NCBI GenBank assembly: GCA_958450365.1
Contig: CAUEEP010000733.1
Coordinates: forward strand, 1,260,001 to 1,324,000
Reading direction: 5' to 3'
Source: Mesorhabditis belari
Lineage: Eukaryota > Nematoda > Chromadorea > Rhabditida > Rhabditidae
DNA: 64,000 nucleotides
Shown here: positions 33,701 to 46,511 of the stretch, in pieces
Numbering within the stretch: the stretch's first letter is position 1
Layout: each line of letters starts with the position of its first letter
Made by a program: the position numbers and the translations under genes
The notes under the pieces: model-generated
The model's input: only the letters and a program-made list of their open reading frames with translations
What the model was told of the DNA's origin: nothing
Database searches by the model: none

Positions 33701-35869
33701 CGAAAGAATGGCTTTCTTTGGGTTTCTTGAGTTGAATCAATGGATTTGTGTAGCCAAGTTTAGCATAGAGATATTGAACTAGCGACAGTTCAGCCTCACA
33801 AACCTCGCTCTGTGGCCGATCCTGTTTGTTGACCACCAACATGTTCTCACACTCAAAAATCGGTCCCATTTGCGTGTGTCGTTCAAGGGATTGTGATCGC
33901 AACACATAATATAATTCTCGAACACCCGACTCGAAAATTGATCGAAAATACCGAGGGATCAGCGTCCGGCCAATTACTGGAATTTCTTGGATTAGATTCA
34001 GATTTAGAAACGAAATAAAATCGATCTGGTTTTCTAGGGAATATACAATGCTTAAAAATATTTATTACCGTAAATACTGTAATAGTACCCCGCCCCATAA
34101 TGACGGTGCGGAGTGTTGGGTAGTCTAGCTTTGAACGAGTTTTTCTCGACACTGTTTTATGCTATAATGCGCGCTTAGGTATCAAAAAATAGCCCTGAAT
34201 TTCAGCTATTTTTTGATACCAAAGACGGGCACCTTTTGAAAGTACGGGCTTTGAAAAAAATGAAATACTAAAAAACTTTTGCGACTACGCGACTGTACGA
34301 GGGCGGTGGGGTACTATTACAGTATTTACGGTACGTTCTTTGCTTTTCAAATATTGCTTAACTCACTGAATTTCTCTGGTTTCTGTGTGGCCTCATCGAA
34401 AAGCATAAACGTGATCTTAGCATCATCATCGAAAAACTCGTGCGCGAAAGCGTCCCACCATTGTTGATGATCTTTTTCATTAATCTGAAAAGATAAACAT
34501 TTACCAAGTGAAGCCGTTACTGCTAAACTCAAACGGTAATTGTTTATTGAAGTTTTTTGGCTTGATTCACAGTCGTTTAAACACTAGTTTCTATGGCTGT
34601 AAATGCATTTAAATGAAAGCTAAGCATATAAATAAAGATCAAATCTACATAACAAATAGAATTTTATCTTTTAGATCTTTAGTATCTTTATTATCTTTAT
34701 TATCTAAAGTTCAATTCACTTACCCCACTATTGTTGAAGATGAAAAGTCTCCGGTTGATGTCATGTATCCGATACTCGAGAAGAGAAGCGGCTGGGATTG
34801 GAGGCATTTGTGGGGGAGCTGGGCCGGGCATTCCACGCATCCTGAATCAATTCAATATTATCAACTCCTTTCGCTCACTGGTATTAGCTTGGCTACCGAA
34901 GACAAGGTCAGACAAGGTTACGATGCCTTTTAGAAAGTATACCATCCTTTTTCTTTCCCCTCAACCATTTCCCCCATCTTCCATCAATTTTTATGTCCTA
35001 TATGTTATTCCCTTGTACATCTCGATCCCCTTTTCTTTCTTCATTTTTCCAATTTCTTGTCAAATCCTTCCGAGCGTAATGCCGGCCATATGCTCAATTT
35101 ATCGCACTTTGCACCTGCCCTTCTTCTCTTTTCTTTTCTCAAATCTTTCATGATCTTCATGCATTTCGGTTCTTAAATATCCCCACACTCAGATGAAGCG
35201 CTGAAGCGTGGTTTTGGCACGTTTTTCAGCATTTTTGCAAAAAAAACCACCGCAACCTGGCAACACGTGGATTTGAGTAAAGGCTTGCTTGAAATTTTTG
35301 ATCGGAACAATTATAGGAAGAGAAATTAGATTGAGCTTATGTATTGTACTGATTTTGAGCAATATTTTTATATCTAAATTATCAAACAGAGATTCTGCAA
35401 GTAGAAACTATCACTATACCCAATAATTCCTCAATTTTGAATCCTAATTCATCTGACTTTGAAGCCTAGCTGGCTAGCTTACTAGCCTAGCTTACTTTGA
35501 AGCTTTTGTACAGCCTTACATCATATGATTCGGTGTGACAGCTTGTGGATGTGGTGGCTGTGGAGTAGAGCTCTGCGTCGGCATTCCCACATACGGTGAC
35601 GAGGGATCGGGAGAGCCGAAATGTGCCGGCGGTTGTCCATAATATGCGTACTCGGGTGGCGGCGCTCCGTACATTCCCGGGTCCTCCATTACCATCCCCA
35701 TCCCCATCGGTGCCATTCCCATTTGTTGGCCCATTCCCATCGCCTGTTGATCGTAGACAGACTCCATCTTTGGCTCAACATTCGTCACTTGTGCTTGAGT
35801 GTCCTTCTTCTTGCGGACACGGGGTTTCGGGGGGATTGGCGTACCGTCGAGGTTCTTTTTTCGAGGCAT
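30788..35869 (-). CDS. ldb-1: LIM-domain-binding protein (Ldb1/CLIM/Chip family)
   Basis: A nuclear adaptor that dimerises and binds LIM domains of LIM-homeodomain and LMO proteins. Twelve exons join in phase: 35869-35520, 34841-34724, 34484-34367, 33976-33804, 32456-32331, 32203-32057, 31993-31897, 31789-31629, 31511-31420, 31342-31291, 31115-30965, 30843-30788, giving 546 residues. The dimerisation region (about 135-375) carries YRIHDINRRL, WWDAFAHEFFDDDA, IGRTLIPRYFRSIFE, ELYYVL and IRHWTMEMG, as in vertebrate Ldb1. A basic KPARKRQRK cluster (about 390) sits where Ldb1 has its nuclear signal. The LIM-interaction domain (about 438-470) reads MVVGEPSMMGG, GEEDERTI, VENTQYD. The N-terminus starts MPRKKNLDGTPIPP and continues Met/Gly/Pro-rich. 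The C-terminus is Gly/Met/Pro-rich and ends near YDYGQWRPPS. This ATG has no upstream partner exon; it probably marks an internal promoter. Confidence 0.95.
33040..33297. mobile_element. Fold-back element in an ldb-1 intron
   Basis: A roughly 258-bp palindrome with TIRs of about 65 bp: CTCTTGTTTAGCTCCAGT at the left pairs with ACTGGAGCCAAACAAGAG at the right, with GTACAACGGAAAAA and its complement on the inner arms. It lies in the 1.35-kb intron between exons 33976-33804 and 32456-32331. Confidence 0.8.
34068..34331. mobile_element. Family A TIR element (MITE), copy 3
   Basis: A 264-bp palindrome with the family A ends, flanked by TA. It sits in the intron between ldb-1 exons 34484-34367 and 33976-33804, 35 bp from the first of them. 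Its right arm lies just beside the donor, so it enlarges an intron that would otherwise be about 125 bp. Confidence 0.9.
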
Positions 35870-37462
35870 CTTGAAATTTGTGGAATGAGAAAAGAAAGGA
35901 GAACAAGTAAAGCATAAAAGGAAAGGAAAAGAAATTAGTTGGCAATTAGATTATCAAGAATAAGAGCTGATTCAAAGATTACTAAGAGATTATCAGGCAA
36001 ATGACATGAATCGAATAACAAAGCTGACATTGAGCAGTCTTTTTAAGGACTATGAGTGAAATATTATAATATTTTGATTAAACAAAAGCTTTTAAGTGAC
36101 TAAATATCTTCAAATGCCGTCAAAAAAGCAAAAAAGCTTAGAAAATCCGTATAATTATTCCAAAATAAGCCAAATTTTTGAGACAATCTCATCTCTTAAC
36201 CGATTTTTGATTTATTATATCTCGAATTTCAAAAAGTTCTGTATTACTCAAGTACTCAAAGATAAATCACGATAAAAAAGATACTAAAGTAAGTCTTAAA
36301 GTAATTTTAAGCCCAAATCAAAGTCTATTGATATTGACTTGAACTATTGATCCAAAATCAAAAAGAAGCCAAAAAAACGAGGTCGATGATGATTTCATAG
36401 CTTGTTGGCGGCTGGTTTGTGGAAAAATGGGTGGACAGGACAGGCTCGGTCCGGTTCGATGAGAAAAGAAAAGAGATGTACAAAGAGAAAAGGACAGGCT
36501 CCAGATCTGGGGGTTCTCCCCTTCCTTCGAGACTCTGTATGTCTGACACAAAACATTAACCTGTTTTTTGAATGATTCTGGGTTGGTCTTATCAAGCCTA
36601 GGTTATGAAATGAAATGAAAATTGTTATAGAAATAGCTAAGTAGTTATAGAAAAGCTTGGAAATAGTAAACAGGAAACTATTTAGGAACTTTTCTATTTA
36701 GGAAGCTCAACCTTTCAACTAATTGTCAGCTAATTTTTAAGGACAATGAGTGAACAAGCTTTCCTTGTGTTAAAGATTAGCACTCGTGTGAATTTTCAGC
36801 TATGAAAAATCGTGAGAGTATTCTAGAGTCTTTAGAATTTGATTAAAATCTGGAAAGACTTTAGAATCGCTCAATTTGACTTGATTTTTCTTTGGAAATT
36901 TTGTTTTAGAGAAAAAAACTATGCTACTTTAAGATTTCTTTAAGTAAAATTTCAATTTCTATCAAACTGACTACTCAAAATCTAGTATTTGAAAGATAAA
37001 TAATGACTATGTAGATCTGTTATCAGATCAGAGAAAAAATGAGATCATGAAGGTTATCGGCGAGGTCAAATACGGTGAGTTTAGTGAGGAAAAAGATAAT
37101 AAAGATAATAAATATACAAAAATCACAGCCTTTACATCAAAGAAAGCTCTCAAAACTTTGAAAAAAGCTAATTTCCTTGGCTCGAATCGAGAGAGAAATC
37201 GATTATCATCAAAACCAAGAATTTCTCTCTCTCATTTCCATGTTTTCTTCTCAAACTTTCGTTCAATTTTTCATTTTCTTTCGACTTTTTTTCTTTTCCA
37301 CAAATCCAGCATGACTTCTCAGTCTGACTGTTTCTGATCCATCACCGTCATCCGCAAATTTACGATCACTCATTTTTCAGTAGATCACGTTTTTGTTGGA
37401 GAAAAAGAAAAAAACGAAAAAACGAGAAATGATGAAGAAAAATTGATTGATCAAGTTATGGA

Positions 37463-37760
37463 AAAGGATTTATAAAACAAAAATTAAATTTTGGATAGAG
37501 ATTTTAATCTTTTAACTTTAAATTTAATACCTTAGCGACCTAAAAAAAGTCATAAAAGTCAGAAAAACCCTTTTAGTTTCTAACAGATGGTAGTTTAAAG
37601 GATTATAAATTAAAGTTTAATAAAAGGATTTATAAAACAAAAATTGAATTTTGAATAGAGATTTTAATCTTTTAACTTTAAACTTAATACCTTAACGACC
37701 TACAAAAAGTCATAAAAGTCAGAAAAACCCTTGTATTTTCTAACAGATGGTAGTTTAAAA
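37463..37760. repeat. Two tandem copies of a 159-bp unit
   Basis: AAAGGATTTATAAAACAAAA to AACAGATGGTAGTTTAAA occurs at 37463-37600 and again at 37622-37760 with about ten substitutions. Located in the ldb-1 long intron. Confidence 0.9.
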
Positions 37761-38081
37761 AGGTTTTGTTATCGACAAAACGTTGGGTGGCAATTACTGG
37801 GGAATTAGGTATTATGAGAAACGGACGAAAAGGGGATTTCGATCGAATGCGAGAGTGGGGGAAAAGGGGGAAACGGGTTATACAGAATATCGAGATGATT
37901 GTAAAAGAACTGGTTACATTTTGGGGATGATCGAGTGGGTTGTTGAGGTGATTTTGATTGGGTTAGTGATGGGGAAATGTTTTCAGTCTTATGAATATGT
38001 AATTTTGTTGTATAAAGCTTGAAGTATACCATGAAAAGATCTAGACTTTTTGGATAAAAAGCTTGAGAACTGGTAGACAAC

Positions 38082-38118
38082 GTGAGCCATTTTGTATCAA
38101 GATAGCAAAATGGCTCAC
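38082..38118. other. Short perfect hairpin
   Basis: GTGAGCCATTTTG and CAAAATGGCTCAC flank an 11-base loop. Function unknown; no adjacent gene end. Confidence 0.6.
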
Positions 38119-40828
38119 TTAGATTGGGTTGGGTGAAGAAAATAGGATGACAAGGCAGATCTCAAGGGTAATTCTTAAAACTATACTGCAAACATCAGTT
38201 GGAAGATTTCAAAGTAAAGATCTAGATTTGTTTAGATATGCAAAAAGCTTGAGAACTGCTAGATTCCTGCAGTATTCAGATTAAATCAGCTTGAAAGCAA
38301 CTTCTTGATATTTGAAGTCAAGCAAAGTAAGGAAAAAGCAAGGCTAAAGTCTCCAAACAAAGCAAGTTTCTATAATCTCATAGTCAGAGTGAATTGATGA
38401 TGAGATAACCTTGGAGAATTGTGCTTTCAGTCAAGTCACTTCTGATAGTTGCTGAAAACTCTAAAGCTAAAAACTGAACAAGAAATGGCTAGCCTTGAGG
38501 AAAAGGTTTCAGGTTAAAATCAAAAATATTAGCCAAATATTTGAAGAGAAAGCTCCCGCAATATTCAGATGAAAGAAGAATGGTGGAGCTTCTCTCTCAT
38601 AGAGAAGAAGAATGGTGGAGCTTCTCTCTCACAGACACGTGGGGGTCCCATGGTGTATAGTGGGTAGAGACTGAGGTCTGCCTTCTTTCTCTCGAAGAGA
38701 AGCGGCTTTTCCCTCTCCTTTTCATTTCGCTCTCTACTCACCCCCTTTTCCCTTAAGGGGTCCTCGGATCGATGTTGCATTGCCCATTCCCTTTCCCCTC
38801 GTCTTTCTTCTCTTTCTTCTCATTCTTCTCATTTTCTCTTAACCTTCTCCTTAATCCTTACTCTTTCTCATTTCTCTCTTATCTTTTCTCGTGTACCAAT
38901 CGACGAGGACCTCTCTCAAGTGCCACCACAGCACACCCCATATCGGGGATTGGGAAAAGGGGTGTACTGACCCTTGAATGGAGAAGAGTTTGCTGACAGC
39001 CTCTCCGATTGCATTTTTGAAAGGTAGTACAAGAATGGGAACGATTGCAACAAGTTATTGAGTGACATAGACAAGACTTTAGGGTCAAAGAAGCGTTCAA
39101 AGAATAGTTCAGTCTTTAGCTCTTAGATAACCTTTAACCTTTAGATAACAAATTGTAAAATTTGCTGTTTAAGTTTGCAGTTTTTCTGATTGCATTTTTG
39201 GGATAGGAATGGGAAAAATCAACAAGTTCTAGAGGCAATAAGTTGACTTTCCAGGGTTAAAGGTTCACAAAATACATGGGCCTTTTGTAGAAAATGTCCC
39301 ACGTTTTAGCAAACAGCAAACAGCTTGTTTTCTAAAGCTCGAAATAGCATTGTATCCAGGCTTTAAAAAACAATAGCTTTTTAAGAGCAAGAGCAAAACG
39401 TAGAACTGACTCTTTTTCTAGAAAAAGCCCATGTCTAGTTTACAAGTCAGAAACTATAGCAAAAAATGTAGCTGGTGCAGAAATTAGATTAGGATATTGT
39501 ATTGGAAAATATTTAGAATTAAAGACACTTATAGTTCATTGAAATACGTTTAAATTTTCAGCTTTCCCTGAATATCCCATATTCCCTATAGCGCTCTTTC
39601 ATTCTAAATTATGTATGCAAATTTCTCCCAAGTGACCCCATGCATTTTTGCGGGAATTCCCGGCTAAATAGCTAGAGAGTTGATTGGAGAAAGAAGATAA
39701 TAAAGTGCTTATGGTTCAATACTCCAAATTCAATACTCATTAAGCTAATCTAGAACTAACGAATATTCGTTTTTGCCAAAATTCCCGATCTTTCAAAACC
39801 CAAACAATTTCCTGAAAGTTCTAGAAAGAAAATAGAATCGATCAATCAATAGCTGGTATCAATCAATAGCTGATACAATTAAAAGAGTTCAAAAGGGGAC
39901 ACAAATTGAATGGGTGAATGGTCGAAATGAAATGACCATTCACCATGCATTCATCCACGGCGGGCGGTCTGTCGACTCTTTCAATAGACTCTGATTCTTT
40001 CTATTCCCATCTATTAGATAGTCAACTGTCCGTCGAGTGGTGGTCATTAGTTTGGGAAAGAATTGATGTTTTTGCATGGAAACTGAACTGATCTATAGAT
40101 CAAGTTGGATGCCATTAAGTCTGTATATAAATCAGAACAATCAAAACTCATTTTATTGGAAATTTATTGACAATCTAGCTAGACAGTGATTAAGAATTTG
40201 AGCTTTTTAACTTTTAGCTTTTAGCTTTTAGCCGAAAATAACTGAAAACTTTTCCATCAATAGTTACAGGTGAAAAAGCTAGAAACTTTTTAAATCAGTC
40301 ACAAACAAATGACTAATCTTTGCGTTTGTTTCAAAAATAGCTCTTATCTACTTGTTGACAAAGCTGCAAAATGGAAAACATTGAGGAAATTGATAAGTAG
40401 AATCGAAATTTCAAATGATTTGTATCAAAAAAAAATGGAAAGATAAAAGAAAAAAAAGGTCGATGGAAAAGAAAAACGAATATTACAACAAGTTTTTTTG
40501 GGGAAAAGGGGAAAGAGATCTGAGGACACGAGATCTGAGGCCAAGAAGGAGAAAGGATTATGTTTCTCCCCAACTGACTCTCCCATTCTTTTCCACTTTT
40601 GTACAAATTACGACCTGTCGTAATGGGATCGACTAAGAGTTATGGGATCTCGATATGTTTTTGAAAAAGAAGGGAAAAGAAGGGAAAAGAAGGGAAAATG
40701 AGGGAAAATGAGAAAATGAGGAGAGAGAGATCAATTGAATATTGGCGATTGAACAGTTTTGTCAGATTAAAGACAAATTTGACAAGTAGATAGTTGGAAA
40801 ATTATTGATTATCTACATGTTCTTTGAA

Positions 40829-40915
40829 CTTAAAATGGAAACGCACACTGAATACTATTGAGATCAGCAACAACTCAAGAATCACACACCAGAAGCCATG
40901 TGTTTCCATTTTAAG
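40829..40915. repeat. Short inverted repeat (87 bp)
   Basis: CTTAAAATGGAAACGCACA at 40829 pairs, apart from a few 3' mismatches, with CATGTGTTTCCATTTTAAG ending at 40915. It may be a tiny fold-back element. Confidence 0.55.
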
Positions 40916-41057
40916 CACAAAGCACAGCAGCTTCTCCACCTTATTGATGTTTTATGAATAGTTAAACTTAAAAAAATAGTACCCGCATCAATTCGTAATT
41001 AAAATCTGCGACTTTTCAATCTTTCCCATCCCATCAAAATGATGCTAATTTTAATTA

Positions 41058-41322
41058 CCGTAAATGCTGTAATAGTACCCCACCCTCCTCGTACAGTCGC
41101 GTAGTCGAAAAAGTTTTTTAGTATTTCATTTTTTGCGAAGCACCCGTACTTTCAAAAAATGCGTCTTTGGTATCAAAAAATAGCCCTGAAATTCAGCTAT
41201 TTTTTGATACCTAAGCGCGCATTGTAGCATAAACCAGTGTCGAGAAAAACGCGTTTAAAGCTAGACTACCCAACACTCCGCGCCGTCATTATGGGGGTGA
41301 AGCACTATTACAGCATTTACGG
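41058..41322. mobile_element. Family A TIR element (MITE), copy 4
   Basis: A 265-bp palindrome with ends CCGTAAATGCTG / CAGCATTTACGG, TA on both sides, in the long 5' intron of ldb-1. The paired T-to-C and A-to-G change in both arms shows the two arms stay matched, as expected if the hairpin is corrected or transposes as a unit. Confidence 0.9.
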
Positions 41323-43664
41323 TATTTCCATTTCTTCTAAAAATAACAATAAATTTGTATTTACACTTTGAAAGAAACGGAAAAGACTTTTTATTCTTTT
41401 TAAGGATATTTTGGTCTTCAATATCCTCAATATTGAACTTTTCAACTCTGACAAATTTTCAGTTTGTATCCCACTAAGCCATAGAAAAAATTTGGGGTAT
41501 CCCCCGGAATAAAAATTGTTGCAAAACTCAAATCCTACTTTAGAGAACGCAATCAAAAATATTGTTAAATAGAAAAAATGTTTTGTTAATGAAAAACAAT
41601 CGCCAAACAATGCGATAGATCGAAAATCATTTTGGAAAAGGTTAAAAAGAAAGAAATTGATATTTAAAGAACTTCTGGGATGGGAAAGATTGAAAAGATC
41701 AAAATTTGCATTGAAAAGATTGAAAAGTACCTAAGATCCATATCAAAATTCATTTCAAAATTCATTGACAAAACCCCTTGAATTCCTCTATCAAGACACT
41801 CGTCAAAATAGACAAAACAATAAAGAAACAAAAACAATTTTGCTGAAAAATTGGCGTCAATTGGAAATAGTGATTCGATATGTTTTTAAATCTTTTCAAT
41901 ATATTTGTAGGGTTTCTGATTGGCCATGTTTTCTCTCCTTCCATCATCCCATCACAGTTTTCTCAGCTGCCTGGGAAAAGCAGGTGAAAAAGTGCTAACG
42001 AAAAGCAGCAAAAAGCACTGAATTAACCAAGGATTGAAATTTGGTGATTTGAATAGAAAAATGTTTGATTCTATGAAAACAGGCGTCTAATTTTTAGTGA
42101 AAACATTCGTTCTGTGAACATTAAAGATTTTCCCTGATGAAGTCACCAAAAAATTAACAAAAAGAGCTTCTCAAGTTAAGAATTGAGGCTTTTATATGGA
42201 AATTTTTCTATAAGAAACCTATTTTAATGAATTTCTTATAGAAAAATTATTTGGTGAACAAATTTGAGATATTGGAGTTGAAATTTGGAGCCAAAAGCTC
42301 ATCGATATCTTGCTAAAACCTTTGTTGGATTGAAATTTAAAAGCTATAAAACTGGTATTCTAAACTCTATCAATACTTTCTTCTAATTTATGCAAAAGCT
42401 TATCTTTTTCCTATTCAAGTACACGTCTTTACCCCTTTTTTTTATTCCTTTTCCTCACAGCGGCTTCACGCTTGAGTGATAAGGAGGGACAAAGTCTTAT
42501 CTAGGTCAAATAATTCCACGAATGTGATGAAGATAGAAAAGAAAAAGAATAAGAAAAGGAAAAGAGATGATTTAAATAGAAAAAAAAGTGAGAACTATTG
42601 AGTACAATCAAAGCCAAGCGAAAGTGAAAGATAGAAATAGATCCGTTTGAAAGCTTTGGAAAGCTGGAGAATTGAGAAAAATGGTGCAACTAATTTTAAA
42701 CCAAAAACCAAATCATTTCTAGGCCAAATTTTACCTTAATCTTCAACTGATTCAAGTCATTTCATGGTCTTGATTTCTCCTTCTTGTTACAGCTTATTGA
42801 AAACTTCGCTTCCCCGTAAATTGTAAAAGTTCTGGCTTTGATCCTCGATAATTACATCCATATTGCATTAGAAACTCGTTCTTTCACCCCAATCTACCAC
42901 CGAAATCTGTTCAAAAAACATGCTGGGGAGTAAAAGAGTTCAGTCCATTCACCCCTTTCCCAATATTGAGCCTCAACATACTTAAACTGAAGAAAACTGA
43001 AGAAAGGCAGTCAGTTTGAAGGGGGAAATTACGAGGAAATTGGGTCAAACAGGACAAAAATTCGAAAGAGAATGGGAAAGTTTGAGAAAATGATCATTGT
43101 TGGAAAGATCAGTCGTGATCTTGGCTACTAGTGGTTCTGATTGTTGCCATTTTAGAATGTTAACCTTATTGATCGATCTGACGAATCCAGGAGAATAGAT
43201 TTGTTTGTAAAAAACAGTAATCTGGCAGTATTGTATGCAAACAATTGCCAACAATTGTCTAAACTAGCTGTGAATTTTGGTTAGGCTTTAGGTTAAAAGT
43301 CTAATTTCAAGTGCTATTGCTAAGCCAATTTATAGCACTTTTATATCTAATTTTATGCAAATGCAAATGTGCTATCAACTCCTAAACATTTGTAAACTCA
43401 TTTCCAAATCAATACTTGGTCGGCAAAAGGGAAAAGACTTTGCTTTGACTCAAAGGTAATCAAAGGACAATATGCAAACATATGCGATTTTGGTAAACGG
43501 ATTTGCATGTAAAGAGAAAGGAGAAAAGACACGAGTCCCAGGCCCTGGGGCACAAATTGTCATCGTGTTGATGGTGAGGGTTGAGATGGACAGAGGAGGA
43601 GGGGGGGTTCAACACGCACACCATCAAAAGAGAGGAAAGGGATGGGTGGAGAGAGGAAAACGCA

Positions 43665-43689
43665 TATACACACACACACACACACACAC
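43665..43689. repeat. CA dinucleotide microsatellite
   Basis: About twelve CA units beginning in ATATACACAC. Open reading frames over it on both strands are artefacts of the repeat. Confidence 0.95.
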
Positions 43690-45404
43690 GCATACAACCG
43701 ATTTGAGGGCAGACGTGTAGAGGATTGGAAAAGGAGGGGATGCGTTGCGGTTGTGAAGCGGTTGGGGGAGAGATTGAGTGGAAATTGGGGAGAATGGGGA
43801 CAGCACGAGGGATTGCTGGAGAACAAAAGGGATACGGAGACTTGGGAAACGGAAAACAGGAAAACTGAAAGATTAGACAATGAGGAAAAACTATAGACAA
43901 CAGACTTTTGAGGACCGAGACAAGCTTGAAAAGATTTCGGTCTTACAAGAGAATTTCGGAAACAAAAGACTTTTAGAGATTGAATTATTGAGAACGAAAA
44001 GATTGAATGAAAAGAAGGGGTGGAATTTTAGACACCAGACATGCTAAAACAATACGGTTATTGGAGGGGAAGTAACTGTGTGGGAAATGATGGTCAGTGT
44101 TGTGAAAGTGACATGATGAAGAGTGCGGAAATGGGGAAATGGATAAAACTAAAGAATAAGATTTAGAGAAGGTAGTTTTATGATTTACAATCTCTTTTCT
44201 AAGCTTCAAGATTGATTTTGGAAGTTGATTTTGGGATTATAACTTGGATGAAACCTGTTTGTATGAAATGTTTGAGTGATGAAATCGATGAAAAGCTTTT
44301 TGTACTGAAATATTCTGACTTCTCATCTTGTCTGACGTTTTTTGAAGTGATTAAAAGAACCCAATTCATGTTGTAGCGTGATTTTTCGACTACTTATCCC
44401 TTCAGAGATCATTTTTTAAAGCAAAGCAAAGCAAGTCAACTATACTTTTCATCAAAAAAAACCTTGTTGACAAAGATTTTCCCATTTTTTCTACCCTCAA
44501 AAATCTTTTATTTTGTGTTTTCACAGCTGTCTTTACCCCATTCTTTTTCTTCAAACTCTGTAAAATGTCATTTTTTTTATTCTCATATTTGCACAACTTT
44601 TTTCTGGTCAATAATTTGTATAAACAGAGAAAGGCAAGGAAAAAGAATTGGTTATGAAAAAATTTTAGAGTTAAGCAATATCTCAAAACTTTCCTTTACC
44701 ATTGAGTGGACAAGGCGGGAAAATTTATGATGAGAGATTGTAAAGGAGAAAAAAAGATGATGAATGACAAGAATGACCTTGGCCTATTCTGAAGGAAAAA
44801 GGAAAAAAAAGGAAAGGACAATCCTTTGAAAAGACATGACTTTAATTAAAAGTGATTGATTCAATGAAAAATTGGGGGAAAGAAGTGATGGTTGGGGGGG
44901 ATTGGGGAATGATTCATGCAAGGATTGGGACTCGGGTTTTGGGTGAAATGGTAGAATGGCTTACTAAGAAATGCTGCTAAATCAAAGTCCAGTCAAATTT
45001 GATTAGTCCATCTGACAATACGAGAGTTTTCACCAAGAATTCTGAATTCGATCTTAACTTTTCCCATCGGATAGAGTTTTTATCTAAAGATTCTGATTTT
45101 AATTGTTTTTTTAAAATTATTTAATAATAAGAGATATTTCTAGAAGAACTGATAAATCTCATTCGAAAATTCGTACTTGATTTGACAACATTTCCATGTT
45201 AGACTTCGATTTTGTAAGGGTTAAAGTTAAGTTTCTAAATCCAAAGTTTGATGCAAAGATTCAAAGGCTATTTTAAAATTGATTTGGATAAAAGAATCAA
45301 GATAAAATCAAGATTCAATGGATGACTTTACAAAAATTGAACTTCTTAAGCTTTAACTCTGATAATTTTTGATTATTAATGTTAAAATGAATGGGTAACT
45401 TACT

Positions 45405-45626
45405 AGTGCTATTAAGCTAAATGTGCTTTTCGTACTTGATTCAAAAGTTTCACTCAAAAACTGTTGCAGTACAAGATTCAGAAAAGGAAACGGAAAAAAG
45501 GGAAGGAAAAAAAGTCTGATAAGACTTCTAAAAATACATGAACCAAAAAATAAAAAAAACAAACTAATAGGATTTCTTAAACTTACGTCTCTTAAAGTAC
45601 GAAAAGCACATTTAGCTTAATAGTAC
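45405..45626. mobile_element. Family E TIR element, copy 1
   Basis: A 222-bp segment with TIRs of about 31 bp: GTGCTATTAAGCTAAATGTG at the left and CACATTTAGCTTAATAGTAC at the right. A second copy of the left two-thirds follows the family A insertion. Confidence 0.75.
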
Positions 45627-45628
45627 TA

Positions 45629-45892
45629 CCGTAAATACTGTAATAGTACCCCACCCCCATAATGACGGTGCAGAGTGTTGGGTAGTCTAGCTTTGAACGA
45701 GTTTTTCTCGACACTGGTTTACGCTACAATGCTAGAATAGTTATCAAAAAATAGCCCTGAATTTCAGCTATTTTTTGATACCAAAGACGCATTTTTTGAA
45801 AGTACGGGTGCTTTGCAAAAAATGAAATACTAAAAAACTTTTGCGACTACGCGACTGTACGAGGGGGTGGGGTCCAATTACAGTATTTACGG
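45629..45892. mobile_element. Family A TIR element (MITE), copy 5
   Basis: A 264-bp palindrome with the family A ends and TA target duplication. It sits exactly at the junction between two copies of another repeat (45405-45626 and about 45895-46044), inside the motif TAGTAC that ends that repeat. Confidence 0.9.
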
Positions 45893-45894
45893 TA

Positions 45895-46044
45895 GTACTA
45901 TTAAGCTAAATGTGCTTTTCATACTTGATTCAAAAGGTTCAATCAAAAACTGTTACATTACAAGATTCAGAAAAGGAAACCAAGTCTGATAAGACTTGAA
46001 CATGAACCAAAAAATAAAAAACAAACTAGTAGGATTTCTTAATT
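45895..46044. mobile_element. Family E element, copy 2 (right end missing)
   Basis: Matches 45405-45590 in the same orientation with a short internal deletion (the GGAAAAAAGGGAAGG tract). It ends at GGATTTCTTAA. The right TIR is absent. Family A copy 5 separates it from copy 1. Confidence 0.75.
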
Positions 46045-46511
46045 CTTTTGAAGCGTGAAATCTCCCCCTTGAGCCTCTTTAGTGCCCTTCTCTTCTCCAT
46101 TCCCCTTTTTCCCATTCGATCAACAATGCTCTCTAATTATTTCGGGGTCACATCAAAACCCCACCATGAAAAGACGAATAATTAGAGTTTCTATTGAAAA
46201 AGAGACACAGGAAAAACCCATAGAGGAATTGACGAAGAGAAAACGAGAAAATCGGCAAGAAACTGGCGATCATCTAGTGTACAAATAAGTTGAAAAATTG
46301 AATCGATTGCAACAACACAAGTTTGATTTAACTGTTTTCTAAATCAGTCAATTCAAACTAAGTAAAAATTCTTTACTACTCTTTACCGAAAATCTGTTCA
46401 TTTTCCTTTTCCTAACATTTCAAGCAAGCCCACCACGGTTTCATTGTCATTTTATCTTTCAATAATTCCTGTAGCTTATTTTGCTATACATTACATTTTA
46501 TAAAAACTTAC

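Larger units (their letters stand above)
35870..46511 (-). other. Long intron or promoter region of ldb-1
   Basis: Separates the internal ldb-1 start from the upstream alternative exons. No exon supported. It holds family A copies 4 and 5, the 45405-46044 repeat pair, a two-unit tandem repeat (37463-37760), small hairpins (38082-38118, 40829-40915), a CA microsatellite (43665-43689) and pyrimidine-rich tracts (38,690-38,890). Regulatory elements for the internal promoter would be expected just right of 35869, but I see no motif I can name. Confidence 0.5.

Noticed and set aside
43460..43900. Open frames of up to 146 codons on both strands
   Set aside because: They read through the CA microsatellite and low-complexity sequence in several frames at once, with no splice sites or start context that fits.
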